A DNA stretch of 64,000 nt from Hydractinia symbiolongicarpus (Eukaryota; Cnidaria; Hydrozoa; Anthoathecata; Hydractiniidae), in NCBI RefSeq assembly GCF_029227915.1, contig NC_079878.1, forward strand, positions 20,487,501-20,551,500, given 5' to 3'. Numbering within the stretch: the first letter of the stretch is position 1; each line of letters opens with the position of its first letter. Made by a program: the position numbers and the translations under genes. The notes beneath the pieces are model-generated. The model saw only the letters and a list, made by a program, of their open reading frames with translations, was not told the DNA's origin and made no database searches. This document shows positions 28,501-43,000 of this stretch, piece by piece.

Positions 28501-31500
28501 AGCCTGGTATTTTCAGACAGAATCCACAGGCTCACCTGTTGTCATATTTTTGACTTCTCTGATGTCCATTGTTATTTATTGGGAGAAAAATATTTTTTTT
28601 ACAAAAGCCATTATTAGTATTAACTGTAAGTGTGAAAAGCTACTAATTATATGATATGCAGGTTATAGGATATGCAGGTTTTTTGATATGCAGTTATATG
28701 ATATGCAGGTTATATGATATGCAGGTTATATGATATGCAGGTTTTATGATATGCAGTTATATGATATGCAGGTTATATGATATGCAGGTTATATGATATG
28801 CAGGTTATATGATATGCAGGTTATATGATATGCAGGTTATATGATATGCAGGTTATATGATATGCAGGTTTTATGATATGCAGTTATATGATATGCAGGT
28901 TATATGATATGCAGGTTATATGATATGCAGGTTTTTATGCAGTTATATGTTATGCAGGTTATATGATTTATATGATATGCAGGTTATATGATGTGCAGGT
29001 TAGATTAACTTTAGGGATGAGATTGTAACAATCCTACCTTGTGCATTGCTACCATTCCAATAGTTCTAATTTTTATATTCCCTTAATCTCCATAATACTA
29101 GCTATCGTTTTATTTATTTATTTGTTAGATTGTGTTCCATATACCAACTTGTTGCATCTATTAGTGTTTTTTCTGAAAAAGTGCATTGACAGAATAAGGA
29201 GACATATAAAATATGCAAAAGGGTCCTCTGTTGTCTATGTTTGGCTTGTAACAAAGAAAAAACATAATGTGAGCTATGCTGACCACAACACAACAAATAG
29301 TCGCAGACATTGTCAGAGAAAAACAAGATTTATCAGTGATTTTTAAATTGTTTCTTATATTGTAGTTTAAAAATTTACTGACTAAATCAATTTTTTTAAG
29401 GTTCAAGTGCATGCGCTGGTGCTAGATGTCAACATTTGTGTTTAGCAACATCGGCTACTACAAAAAGGTATGTAACCCTTTATACACAACAAGATAAATT
29501 GCCCCAGAAAACAGATATTCTCCTTTCCTCCCACCCAGTTAGTTTGTTTTTTTGGTATTTTGGTATGCAGATAATTTTTATATTTATCTATTGGACACCT
29601 GCTAGTCGCGGGTCTTGGATATTGGCTATTATTTAAAGCTAATCCTTAAACTTTTGATTATTAGAACTTGAAACTTTATTTCATCATGGGGAATCATTCT
29701 GCAGATTTTGGTCACTTGATTTCTTGTTATTTTTCTGGATTTTACCCAAAAATCGGATTCTCTGGCAAATTTTGTAAAAACCGAAAAATATGTTAAATAA
29801 CTTTTATCTGACTACCAAAAACTTTAAACGAAATGGTAAACATTCATTCTAGAATTAGAGTAATTGGTTTTTAAGCAGATAGTGGTATTTTGGGCAATTT
29901 TAAGCATCCAATGAATTCACAGAAAAATGCTGACATTAGCAAAAAATTATTTTTGTCATTTTTTTTTCGTTTACCACATACTATAAGTGTACCTTGACGG
30001 CATTTGGAAAAACTATAAAAAAAGGTGTGCAGGAAAGGGGAAGAGGTAGAATCCCCCTTCCAGATGTCTAGTCCTCTAAGAAGCCTACTATTTTTAGGGT
30101 TAAAATTATGGTCAAGTTTCGTATGTCGTTTTTTAAGGTGACGGTAACCTTTTTAACATTCAAAGAAGAGATTTTCACATAATTAGATGCTAGGAGTTAT
30201 TTTCAGACTATGTACCTATATTTTTCTGTTACACCACTCTTATTGCGATTGTATAGTTATAATACTGTTATGTTTCACCAAAAATATATCTCGTTTCAAC
30301 ATTTTCTTTTTAAACTTAAATGTTGTGAGTAATTAATTATTCTGCCGAATATAGTTCCAGTGCTACGCGTTTGTAAAATTATGCAGAAGGAAATGACGTA
30401 ATTTTTGAAAAAAAATGTTAATAACAACAAAGATGGTAAATCTTGTATATATATTACTGTACTGCCCGAGCATCAACTTTCAGTAGCATTTTCTTCTTTT
30501 AAAAAGATTTTAAGACGTCATGCAGCTTTGATACGAAGTGCAGAAATATTTTAACTTTGTTTCTTTTTCTTTTAACATCATTTTATGCATCAGAGGCCTA
30601 TTGTTTGAAAAACATAAATGAACACAAAAATTCTAAACACCCTTTCAATTTGGTTAACCAAAAGTTTAGTTAAAAACAGAAAAATTATGAGATTGTAAAT
30701 TTGGAGCTCATTGATGTCGAGTTTTCCTTGTTTACAAAACATTTAATTCGAAATTTCTGCTGATTCAACAATTTAGACAATAAGTCAGAATCATTTTCAT
30801 ACGTGTTAAAATCCTTATTTGGAAGGTATAGTAAAAAATAATTTATACATGGACACTGAGTAAATAATGCAGCTGTTTGGACAGCTAAAAAAGGGTTACT
30901 GTAACCTTAATTGTTTTTAAGGAACATGTTTAGAACTATGTTGGGCTACTTCTTTTGCTTGAACGATTGTAAATATCACATATCGTAACTAATAACTGTT
31001 TATAATACTACCACTTTCTTTTTTTAGATGTGTTTGCACTGCTGGCAAACTGGCTGCTGATGGAAGAAGTTGTAGTCAAGTTGTTGACTATCTGATATTT
31101 GCGAAAAGAAATGAAATTCAATTTCTTGATCTGGACCCACGGAGAAGAGCATCGCCACATGAATCTATTGATAAATTGCAAAACGCCATTGGTATTGATT
31201 TTGATTATAGAAATGGAACAATTTATTACTCTGACATATCCAGTAAGGAAATTGGTCGCATAAGTGTAAATGGTACCGACAAAACAGTTCTTGTTCATGG
31301 TAAGGGAAGAATTATTATTTTCTACGGTTATTAAGTTTTTTTTAATATAATTTTGCATGTAATTTTGCATTACAAATTGTATCTAATATTTCTCGCCTAT
31401 TTACAATTTGGCAGCATTCTTACTGTTTTTATTGCTGCATTCAAAAAATGCAAAATTCTGACTCACTTAATAGGATTGAAAACACCAGATGGTATTGCTT

Positions 31501-34500
31501 TTGATTGGTTGACTGGTATGTTATATTGGACAGATGCACAGGAAAACACAATAAACCGACTAAGTAAGGACAAGACAAAGGAAGTGTTAATTCATGAAGC
31601 GTTAGATGAGCCCAGGGCAATAGCCTTAAGTCCTTGTGATGGTATGTAGGGTATTTTTATAGGATATACTTAAGCATTTACAACAACTTTTTTATGTAGT
31701 TTTGAAGATAAAATTATTATGGGAGTACTAGGATTTTACTAATACAAACACTACCACATAGGACTGATGTATTGGACAGATTGGGGTGAGAAGCCCTATA
31801 TCAAACGAGCAACTATGAATGGTATTAATATTAAAGCAATAATCCAAAGCAACTTAGGATGGCCAAATGGCTTATCTGTCGATATGGATGCTAGCAGAAT
31901 ATATTGGGCTGATGCCAGGACTGATAGGTAGGTTACTTGTGAATGCCATTTTTTGTTTGTTTGCACTTTTTAAATGGCATTTTCTTTTCATTCATTCATT
32001 TATTCATTCATTCATTTTCTTTAATTTATTTTAGAATTGAGTCTGCCACACTGGATGGGAAAGATCGTAGAGTAGTAGTCTCAAATGTCCCACACGTTTT
32101 TGGTGTAACTTTATATGAAAATTATATATACTGGACAGACTGGGCAACACGCTCAGTGATGAGAGCTGACAAAATCTCAGGAGATAATCGTATCTCTCTT
32201 AAAGAAAAATTAGACGCACAGCCCATGGATATCAAGATCTTTTCACTAAGACGACAAAACTGTATGTATATAACCTTTTTTTGTTTGGTACTTTTAGTTT
32301 GTTTTGATTATAACAACGTTCTTTTTATTGATCTTTACAGGTTCTCGTACACCTTGTTTTCACAATGGTGGTTGTTCCGATATATGCACAGTAGAAAACA
32401 ATGCTCGCACTTGTTCTTGCCCTGAAGGCAAAGTTTTACTACATGGTTATCGTTGTGTCCCCAAAAAACATTCTTGTGCAAAATCCACACAATTTGTGTG
32501 CACGAATGGAGATTGTGTGGAGAATGGGTTTGTCTGTGATGGTGATAAAGATTGCCCTGATGGTTCAGATGAGGCAGATATTGTTTGTAGTAAGTAATGT
32601 TTGTGTATATATACATGCCAAACAGTTTCTGATTCAATTTATTTAACACTAGCAAAAAATTCCTTACATAAAATCTATTTCCTGCTTCGCAACAGCAATA
32701 TTCGTTTTTGCAATCGCAAACAACAGTTTAATTAAGAGGGAAAATGGAGGCATAAACTCCCGTAAGTTCAAGTTACATTCAAGATACATCCAAATAGAAC
32801 AGATTATGTCAGCAAACATTTTGCCAACTTGAATCAAGAATTTCAATTAAGACAATAAACGTGGTAATTACAGAGTGCTGACAAGAATTGCAAAAGACTG
32901 TTACAATTAAAAGAAGAGATGTTTCTTTGTTAGTAGCACACTAAAATTGATGGTCCTATTCAAATATGGAATGTGAAATTTTGGGGAATGTTTTTAGGCA
33001 AATAATATAAAACTATTTTTTTCAGATAATCATACATGTGCAGCCAACAAATTTGCATGCAAAAGGTCTGGACATTGCCTACCGATTAAATGGAGATGTG
33101 ATTCAGAGCCAGATTGTTCTGATGGAAGTGATGAAGTAGATTGTAAGAAAGAAAGTTGCAACGAAACACAATTCGTTTGTCATAATGGTCAGTGTATCTC
33201 TAAACATTTCAGATGTGATGGTGAATTCGATTGCATCGACAGAAGCGACGAGGCAAATTGTCCTTTAAGGACTTGCAGACCGGGATTAGTAAGTTAAAAT
33301 GCTTTTTTGAAGTGATTGAAGAAGGTAACTTTGTGAATTAGTTGTGTATTCACCATGCTTTAAAGTATCTTGTTTTCTTTTGATAAATATAAAAATGTTC
33401 TCATTCATATGTATTTATGTGAATTGTTTACAACATAGTTTTTTATTAAATTCTTTGCCAAAACAATATTTAAACATGAAATCTTATCAGCTTTACAGTC
33501 ATACTGTTTCTAAAACTTATCCAACATAATAGTAACGTGAAGTCAATTTAACACCTCCAGCGTGTAAGGCATTGTAAGCCAAAAAAGTTGCCTAGTATGG
33601 ATACAAGTTTTGAGTATGCCAAACAAAATCTCTCTTAAAAAAAAAAACTACCTACGGAAATTCTGTAGACCTTAGTCAATTAGTTGAAAGTCATTACAAG
33701 CATAACTTTAATTAATCATTATTAGTAAGAGATGGTAGGGGGAAAATTTATGCTGACTAAACCAAGCACAATTACTTTGCTCTGCAGTATGACTGAATAT
33801 ATTAAGTAAGATCATGATCAAGACCATTCTTTGTAATAAAATTTGTATAAACATAAATTATCTGTTTTAGATTTTAACAGTATTTAAGGCCGTTTATAGC
33901 TGTATAGTATTTCAATATCAAATAGCAAAATTAAAACGAATTCTTTTAATTTATTTGTGAATTTTTAGTTCAAATGCACAAACGCAACTGGGTGCATCAG
34001 GGATGCCTGGGTGTGTGATGGATTCTCAGATTGTGATGACGGATCTGATGAATCTCCGAACAATTGTAAGCATATGAATTGCACTAAAAACGATTTCCAA
34101 TGTAAAGATAAGCGCAAATGTATCCCAAAGCCATGGAAGTGTGATCTTGACAAGGATTGCTATGATGGCTCAGATGAGGAGAATTGTTCAAAGCATGTAG
34201 CAACTTGTGATCCAACACATCAAATCCAGTGTGCTAGTACTGGTAAGTTGTATCAATGAGAAAAGTGGAATATAATAAAACTGAAACTAAACTAAACTGT
34301 GCCAGTGTCCAGTATTGGTAGACTGTACCAGCATCCAGTACAGGTTAACTGTTCCAGTGTACCATACAGTTAGACTGTGTCAGTATCCAATACAGTTAAA
34401 TTTATGCTGTGTCCTGCCAGATAAACTGTTCCAGTGTCTGGTACAGTTAACTGTGCTAGTGGCCTGACAGGTAATCTGCATCGGTGTCTGTTACAGGTAA

Positions 34501-37500
34501 ATTTTGCAAGTGTCAAGTATAGGTAGACTGTCATTGTGATGTTTGTAGACTTTGTCAGTGTCCTAACAGGTAAACTGTGCCAGTATCTATTATTGATAAA
34601 CTTTGCCATTGTCTGATAATCTAGCAGCGTCTAGTGTCTAGGCAATTTTTTTAACAAAGGTGCAATAACTTAGTAAAAATAAAGCTATTTATAATCTATA
34701 ATGAAATTAGCTCCGAAATATTTTTATCTTAACCATACTTTCTGAGATTTAAAATTTATGCATTTTTGAAAAAATAACTACAAATAGGTCCAAATTTTCT
34801 GGCAAAACCATTCTTATAAGGTCATTGTATATACAGACCAAAAAACGTTTGAGCCAAATGGACATACTCAAATTAGTAAAAATTGATTAGAGGCCATCTC
34901 TTCCAGCTCTCGACAGAAGCTTTTGCAACATATTCAAAGATTATTTTGTGAAAAATCACCTTCAAACATCACCTTAAACATTATAAAAAAATTGTAGGAA
35001 GAAAGGTCAGGAAATATTAAAAGTTGCGAAAGATTTTCTGGCTAGCAAGCTAAAATTGTAGTTGTTTCTTCGCAAAGATTTAGCATACGTTTCGTTAAAA
35101 CGTTTTTATTGAATATTTTTTAAATTAGCTTAAGTATGAAATAGTCTGTTCCATTTAGCAATGAACCAGTGCTCCAGCTACGTGTTGTATAATTGTTTTT
35201 ATGTATAGAAAGCTGCATCGCGACAGAGTTTGTTTGTGATGGCGAGAAGGATTGTTTGGATGGCAGCGATGAAAAAAATTGCAATCATACTTGTGCGTCA
35301 ACTCACTTTCAATGTGCCACAACGTCGCGCTGCATCCCCCGTCGATATCAATGTGATGGTGATGATGACTGTGGAGATGGATCGGATGAGGATCCTAAAA
35401 TTGGATGTAGTGCAAAAAACTGTTCCTCAGATCTCTTTCCGTATGTTGTTTTTTGTACAGTATTCCTGATAAAATGAAAGTCTTTTTTCCCAAGAATTTT
35501 CAAATTTAACGGTGCTCTACACAATCAAATAAATATTGTGCCTTTTCTATCAAAAACATGAAAGTTTGTCTCCCTTCAAAGCTAAATCCTTTAAAAATTC
35601 TCAAATCCTGTTTCCAAGTTGTATGCTATTTTGAGTATTAAAAAATATTTTATATATATTTTTTTTATGAAATATTTTAGATGCGCCAATAATCTTTGCA
35701 TCCGAAAAGCATGGCGTTGTGACCGTGACAATGATTGTGGAGATAATTCCGATGAGAAAGGATGTTTATGTCGTGCCGATGAATTCAACTGCACAACGTC
35801 AGGTGAATGTATTTCTCTTTCTAAAAGGTGCAATGGCATATCTGACTGTGGAGACAACTCTGATGAAGCCAAATGCCAGTATTGCCCTAAAGATCAATTT
35901 CAATGTAACAGTTCAAAAAAATGCATCAGTGAAACGCAAGTATGCGATAAAGTTCAAGACTGTTCTGACAGTTCAGATGAAAAAGGCTGCAATGTGACCT
36001 GCACTAGTGTTGCGACTAAACCATGTGATCATATATGTATTACAATGAAGAAAGGCTTCCGGTGTGCCTGTAAAACAGGTTATCGTTTGGACAAAGATGG
36101 GAGGAGGTGTACGTCGAACTGCCATGACTACTCTATCCATGGCTGTAGTCAGTTTTGCACGCCCGCTAATGTTAGCACTCGTGTTAGCCACCAGTGCAGC
36201 TGTGGACAAGGTTACACGCTGGATGTTAATATGAGGTTGTGTAAACAAAGCACGAAACACATGCCGTTCTTATTAATAGCTAATAACTATTTTATTAGTA
36301 AGTTGAGTTTATCGAAAACAGAGAAATCATACGAAGTGGTGCAAGATTCTTCCAATGTGTTCGCAGTGGACTACCATTGGCAGAAAAAAAAGATTTTCTG
36401 GATCGACAAAGATATTTTTGTGAAGAAATTTGACGACAAGATGAGCAAGGTGAAAACTATTCATAGTGGTTTGAAGGAGCCTTTTGACCTTGCTGTGGAT
36501 TGGATTGGTAATAACCTCTACTTTGTGGATGGCAATACAATTCACGTTTCAAAACTGGACGGAACGTTAAGGAAAGAATTGTACAGAGATAAAAATAGTA
36601 AACCTTTGGCTATTGCCTGTGACCCCTCTGCGGGCTATTTGTATTATTCAACAAAATCTCAGGGGAAATATGTTGGTACTATATCTCGCATAGGCTTGGA
36701 CGGGACTAAACCAAAAGTTGTAGTAAATAAAGGTATTGTTTACCCCGCGGAAATAGTATTAGATCACGTGACCAAAACGTTGTACTGGAGTGATATGGAC
36801 CTGAAGCAAATAAGTTATATAAGATTGACAAATACCAGCTATGGATCCACCACCGGCACCACTCTCTTAGTTCGAGGTATTGGCGAGGTTTCGAGTATCT
36901 CATTATTTGAAGATTATCTATACTTCTCGACTCAACGACAATCTGTAATATACCGAGTTCACAGGTGGAGCGGTCTGAATGTAACTTTAATTAAAAGGAC
37001 AAGAGGAAAATTAGGTGAAATAAAGGTCAGTGTTTTTGTTATGATTTTTTTTGTTTTTAAATTTATGCGTTGTTTTGGAAAGACAAAATATAATGGAGTT
37101 GTGGTGTTAAAGTGGTGTTAAAAGAAATAAAGAATCAGCTGTCAAAAATCTGCTGAGAATTTATGGCTGCTGGTTTCCTGAACTGTTTGAGTTTTTTTTA
37201 TTTTTTTAAAGTTTTTTTACATCCAGGTTGTTCATCCTTTACTTCAACATCGTATGGAATCACAATGCAGCAACGCAAAATGTCAACGTCTCTGCCTTCT
37301 ATCACCAAATGGTGGGTATCAATGTGCGTGTCCTAATCATTTTAATTTAGCTGAAGACGGAAGAACGTGCATTTCAAGTTGCAGCGCCAGACAGTTTCAA
37401 TGCAAGAATAACAGGTGTATCTCTTTGACTTGGCGTTGTGACAGTGAGAATGATTGTGGAGATAATTCAGATGAAACGGATTGCAAAGCATCTAGCTGCG

Positions 37501-39966
37501 GTACAGGTTAGGACATCTTTACACCTGCTTTTCTTGTTTGTTATTTTGTTTTGTTTTAATTTTACTTTCAAAAGAAAACTTGAGGCTATGCGTATACGTT
37601 ACTGAAAACTTGGCGTTAGAATAATCCATGGGTTCGCCGGTTCTTAAATTACTCTGCGGCTGTCTAAAATAAAACTATTTTCAACAGAAAAATCCACGCT
37701 CATTGCACTGTATCTCTAGGGTGGTACATATTTCGGTCCTCAGATTTTCACCCGTCGTACATCGCAGTTTCGTGCATCCTTTGTACAAAGTAGCGATCCT
37801 GCTGCCATTTTGAACAAAATGGAGCTATTATTACAGGCCTTAATCGTTAGTCCATGGAAGAATTCACCTGTTTGCCAGTCCTCAGAAACAGGCGAATTTT
37901 GAACAGGTGAATTTTTGTCCCCCTGTTGTTTAATATTATTTTATTATTATTACTATTATTTACACAGGATAGTCTCTTCACATTGTCCTTCCGTCACAGG
38001 CGTTAGAATAAAACCTGAGATAAATGTCCATGGGTCGCTTCATTTTTTTGTGATAGAGACTGCCATTGTTTAGTTTTTTATACTGAGAAAGATTTCGACA
38101 TTTTTTTATTAGTCCCTGCTGCTCTAAAAATATAGATATCTCTTCTTGAAAGTTCTTTGTCAGGGGCTTTGGTTCGTGTTCTGAATGATGCTAGTCAGCG
38201 TTATTGTTCTCCCTGCTCTCTCAGGTATGTTCCAGTGTAGAAATGGAAATACGACGTGCACCAGACAATTTTACGTATGTGATGGTGATGATGACTGTGG
38301 AGATAATAGTGACGAAGAGAACTGTGAAGATAGACCTTGCTTAAAGTGAGTCATGTTAATGTGAAAATATATTAGATCATACAGAGTGGAAAGGCGTAAA
38401 ATTTGTTAAAGTATGCCATGGTTCTCTTTGCTATGAATAGGATTTTATACAGAGTTCTAAATTTTCATTAAGATCAGTTTCCAATCTCCTAACTGCATTT
38501 GTGAAATAACTTTCTTTTTGCCTAGACCATGTAAACATTTATGTGGACTGGAGACTGAAATAAAAGAAAGCAAACTTTAAATTTTGTCTTCTTTTTTTTA
38601 TATCAGTCTAAATTTAGTAGATCTTATATGCTTGGTGTAGCGTTTCACTTTTATGTGAATGCGTCTTACATGTTAGTATTTTTGTTATATCATTGCAGCT
38701 ACCAGTTCCGATGTGCTAATCACAAATGCATTTTAAAAAGTCGCCGGTGTGACTTACGGAAAGATTGCTCGGACGGATCTGACGAGACAAACTGCACGAC
38801 AATCGCACCCACATGCTCTACATGTAAGTATGTGGATTGCGAGAGTGTTTTTATGTTTTTTTAGGATCAGATCAAATTACTTGAAAATGTCATTTTTCCA
38901 AAAATTGAGAAGAATTTTCCCCTTGTTGGACCTTCTGTTTGCAACTTTTTTTTTCATTTTAGTACAATTTCGTTGCGCAAATGGTCAGTGCGTAGACAAA
39001 AGTGTGTTATGCAATGGAGAAAAGGATTGTGAGGATGGTAGCGATGAAGACCAGAAAAATTGTAGAAAAATTGCTACCTGCTCGAGTGAAAGATTCCGAT
39101 GCAAAAATTCAAAGTACACACAATACTTTCATTTTATAATTTTTTAATCGTATATTGATGAACGTTCATCTATATCTATGTTAGCTTCGCAGTTCTTCAC
39201 AGTGTGTAAAATACCTATTTACATTTTTGTAAATTAAGTGGTATTTTGCAGAATTTGAGTCATTTTTATCTGCAAATTGTTTTTTGAAACATTTTATTAT
39301 CCATTCTGTATTAAAGAAAGAAGAAACATCACATTTGTGCTCCTTCTTAGAACTGCAATTATCTGATAAAAACCCACGATATAATATCGCAAGTTTTCAA
39401 AAAGTTCCAATTTTATCTACACGAAACATTTTCGTATTTTTCCTTCGGGTAATGTTTAAAAGCGCAGGGTTGGAGTAAAACGTAAATATAGCGGTGAAAA
39501 AAAGAGAATTAAAACTACAATGAAACTGTCACCAGACGAATACCAGCAACACCAAATAGCAGTCAAAAATACAGTGCAATGTAACCAATTCGCACAAAAT
39601 AATCGATAATGGCTTTCCGTTTAGTAATGTTAAGTAGGAGATTTATTTAGCTTTTTTGTTTTGTTTTCAGGTGTATTTCAAAAAGATTTGTGTGCGACGG
39701 AGATAATGATTGTCATGACTACAGTGACGAGGATCCAGCGGTATGTCGCGATACAACGTGTGATGCTCAAACGCAGGCGTCGTGTGGTGATGGACGTTGT
39801 ATAATGAAGCATTGGGTATGCGACGGAGAATCAGACTGCCTGAACGGTACAGATGAAAAGAATTGTCCGCCTCAGACATGCTCTACTGAACAGTTCACGT
39901 GAGTTGAGTAGAATTTGTTGTGTGTAACAGTCTGTCTTTCTGTCTGTCTGTCTGTCTGTCTGTCTT

Positions 39967-40047
<81 letters not shown>

Positions 40048-43000
40048 AAATTGACCGTGACGCTTTGTTATAAGTTATTGTACGGGTTAAGTCACAGGCA
40101 ATTAACGGTGTTTTTATGATTGTCCATTTCGTTCAAAAGTTTAATTGATTGCTTGCGTCTTTATAATGAAACTGACAACAAATAATTTTGTAATATGAAA
40201 CATACAATAAATTTTAAATGTTTTTAGGTAGATTTCTCCACGGGTTTTTGATTAAAATGTTTTCATTTCGGCCTTCTTAATCAAATATTATCAACAAACC
40301 TTTTTGTGGTAAGAAGCACAGTAAGTTTCAGTGGATTCTCCCACGGGTTTTAATGACTAGTAATAATACCTCTTTTATTTATTTAGTTGCAAAAACAACA
40401 ATTGCATTAACAAATCGTGGAAATGCGATGGTCAAGACGATTGTGGAGACGGATCTGATGAGATCTGTCACAGCAAAACGTGTGATTCTACTAAAGAATT
40501 TACATGTAAAAAATCAAGACGATGCATTGATCAAAAGTGGCATTGCGATGGATACCCAGACTGCCTCGATAAGTCAGACGAAATAGGTACCTTTCTTTTT
40601 TAAAGCATCTCTGGAGTACGTCCTCAGACAATTTTTTTTTTGTAGTTTGTCTTATTAGTAAACCAATGAATAGATTTTTATCTGTTTAAAAATGAGTAAT
40701 TTTCTTTAACCTCTGTGATTGTGCATTGGTATACTTCTCAACGCTCCTCTGTAAAACGCAAAAACTGTAACATTTTTTGTTTTGTTTTTTGTTTTCTGTG
40801 GTATGAAATGTTTTTACTTTATTACGTATGTTCTATGAGTTGTGTTCATTACTTGTTTATATTGTCAATTTTATGCTCGTCTGCATACTCAAGTGATGGC
40901 CCCTTCTGTCTTTTAGATTGTCCATCTGTGTCGCACAGATCGTGTCGTTATGCCGATAAATACAATTGCAGTAGTGGTCCATGCGTTCGTTATGACTGGC
41001 AATGTGATAATGTCACTGATTGTTACGACGGATCTGATGAAGTGCATGAGATATGCAGTAAGTATTTCGTTTTCATTTGATCATATAATTGTTTATGTGT
41101 TCAGCTTGGTTTCCATTAAAATGCATACATATTGTGCAACGTTTGTAACAATAGAAATCATTTTGTCTCTAACTTTTTTTTATTTCCATTTTTTCTGCGA
41201 CATGTGTCTTCATAAAGCCTGTGACGGCAACTGGTGTACAATGCTAATGGTAGCCGATCTTTAGATGCTTAGTCGCTCAAACAGAAAAACCAAATCTGGC
41301 TTAGCTAGATCAAAAAACTTATTTTCGTCTCATAGACAAATTATCATCCTAATAAACAGGAGCTTGTTTGTATGACGTCATCTAAGTTATTTGAGCATTA
41401 CACAACCAACGTATACGTTTCTCCCGGATCGACCTGTTGATGCGAAAGATTTTCATCTCACCTAGGTGAAGTCATATTCAACATTGATGTAAATGATAAA
41501 TAATTTCAACATATAAGAACAACTCGACCTTGCATTAAGTTTTCCATCAGTTGTAATAATATTTAAGGATAATTTTAAATAGGTACAGTGAGCTCCTGTA
41601 ATAAAATCAGTCAATTCCGTTGCCACACCGGAATGTGCATTCCCAAGTTCCAATACTGTGATGGTTATCCCGATTGTCCCGATAATAGTGATGAAGACAG
41701 TTGTCTGGAAACATGCAAAAACACAGAGTACAAGTGTAGTTCTGGAAAGTGCATTCCCGAAACGAAATATTGCGATTTCTTTAAAGACTGCCCGGACAAC
41801 GACGATGAAGCTAACTGCAGTAAGTGAGCTTTTACTCCATTGAGTCCACCCTTCCCCAACCTTTCGATTTAAAGAAAACGACCAACCCTCTTCTCTATTT
41901 CACCAAGAATAATCTTAACTTCCACAAACATTTTCCTAGATTTTAATAAGAACTCTCTTTTATCCATTGGGTGCACTTTTAACTTATCTCATCTCTCAAA
42001 AAAAATTACTTTGTGTTTTTTGCATGATGTATTTACTGTCCCTTTAGTACGCAAAGATAAAAATATCAGCTGCTCTTACCATTGCCTAACTCATTTGTGT
42101 AAACAGAAGTCCAACTGGGTGCAATGCATGTGTCCTCCTGGAATGGAGTTTAACGCGCAACGACAGTGCGTGGACGTTGACGAGTGCGTTACGACGTCGC
42201 ATGTGTGCAGTCAAACATGCCAGAACACTCCCCGTTCGTACAAATGCAGCTGCGTGAATGGTTACGAAATGACGAATTTTGGCCAGTGCAAATTAAAAGG
42301 TATTATTGGCCGGGTTTTTTATTTTTATGTACATAGCTATGTTTCTATTAATTTTGTAAGTAAATCTCAAAAGTGCTTCATATCAAGACAGTATATTTTC
42401 TGTTATTGCTTTATTTTTTGTTCGGCTTGTTGAATCATGTAATGCTTTTTGGTGAGGATACATTGGTTATCTAGACTAAAAATTTTTATCTGAATGAAAT
42501 TGATTATCTGGAATGAAATTAGCTATCTAGACTGAAAATTTTTATCTGAATGAAAATGATTATTTAGAATGGAATTGGCTATCTACAATGAAATTAGCTA
42601 TTTAGAATGAAATTGGTTATCCACAATGAAATTACCTATTTAGAATAAAGTTAGTTATCTAGAATAAAATTGATTAACTAGAATGAAATTGGTTATATAA
42701 AATGAAATTAGCTATCTAGAATGAAATTGGTTATTTATAATAAAAGTGATTATCTAGAATAAAGATGGTTATCTAAAATTTGACCGATGAGCTGGACGTC
42801 TGCAGATAAGTTTATAATGTTATCAAAATAAACGTTTTTTTGTTGTTTTTCATTCTAGGAAGGACTCCTATCCTGTTTGTACCCACAGATAATAACCTGC
42901 TTCAGTTATCCGCTATTCGACCTAAAACTCAAAATGAATATAGACTTTTTGATAACAAGTTCGACTCGCTTGATTTTTTCACTGGTCTCTCTGGTGAGCA

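Noticed and set aside
28647-29002. CRISPR-like array
   Set aside because: Units are directly adjacent without unique spacers, vary in length, and lie in an intron of a eukaryotic gene.
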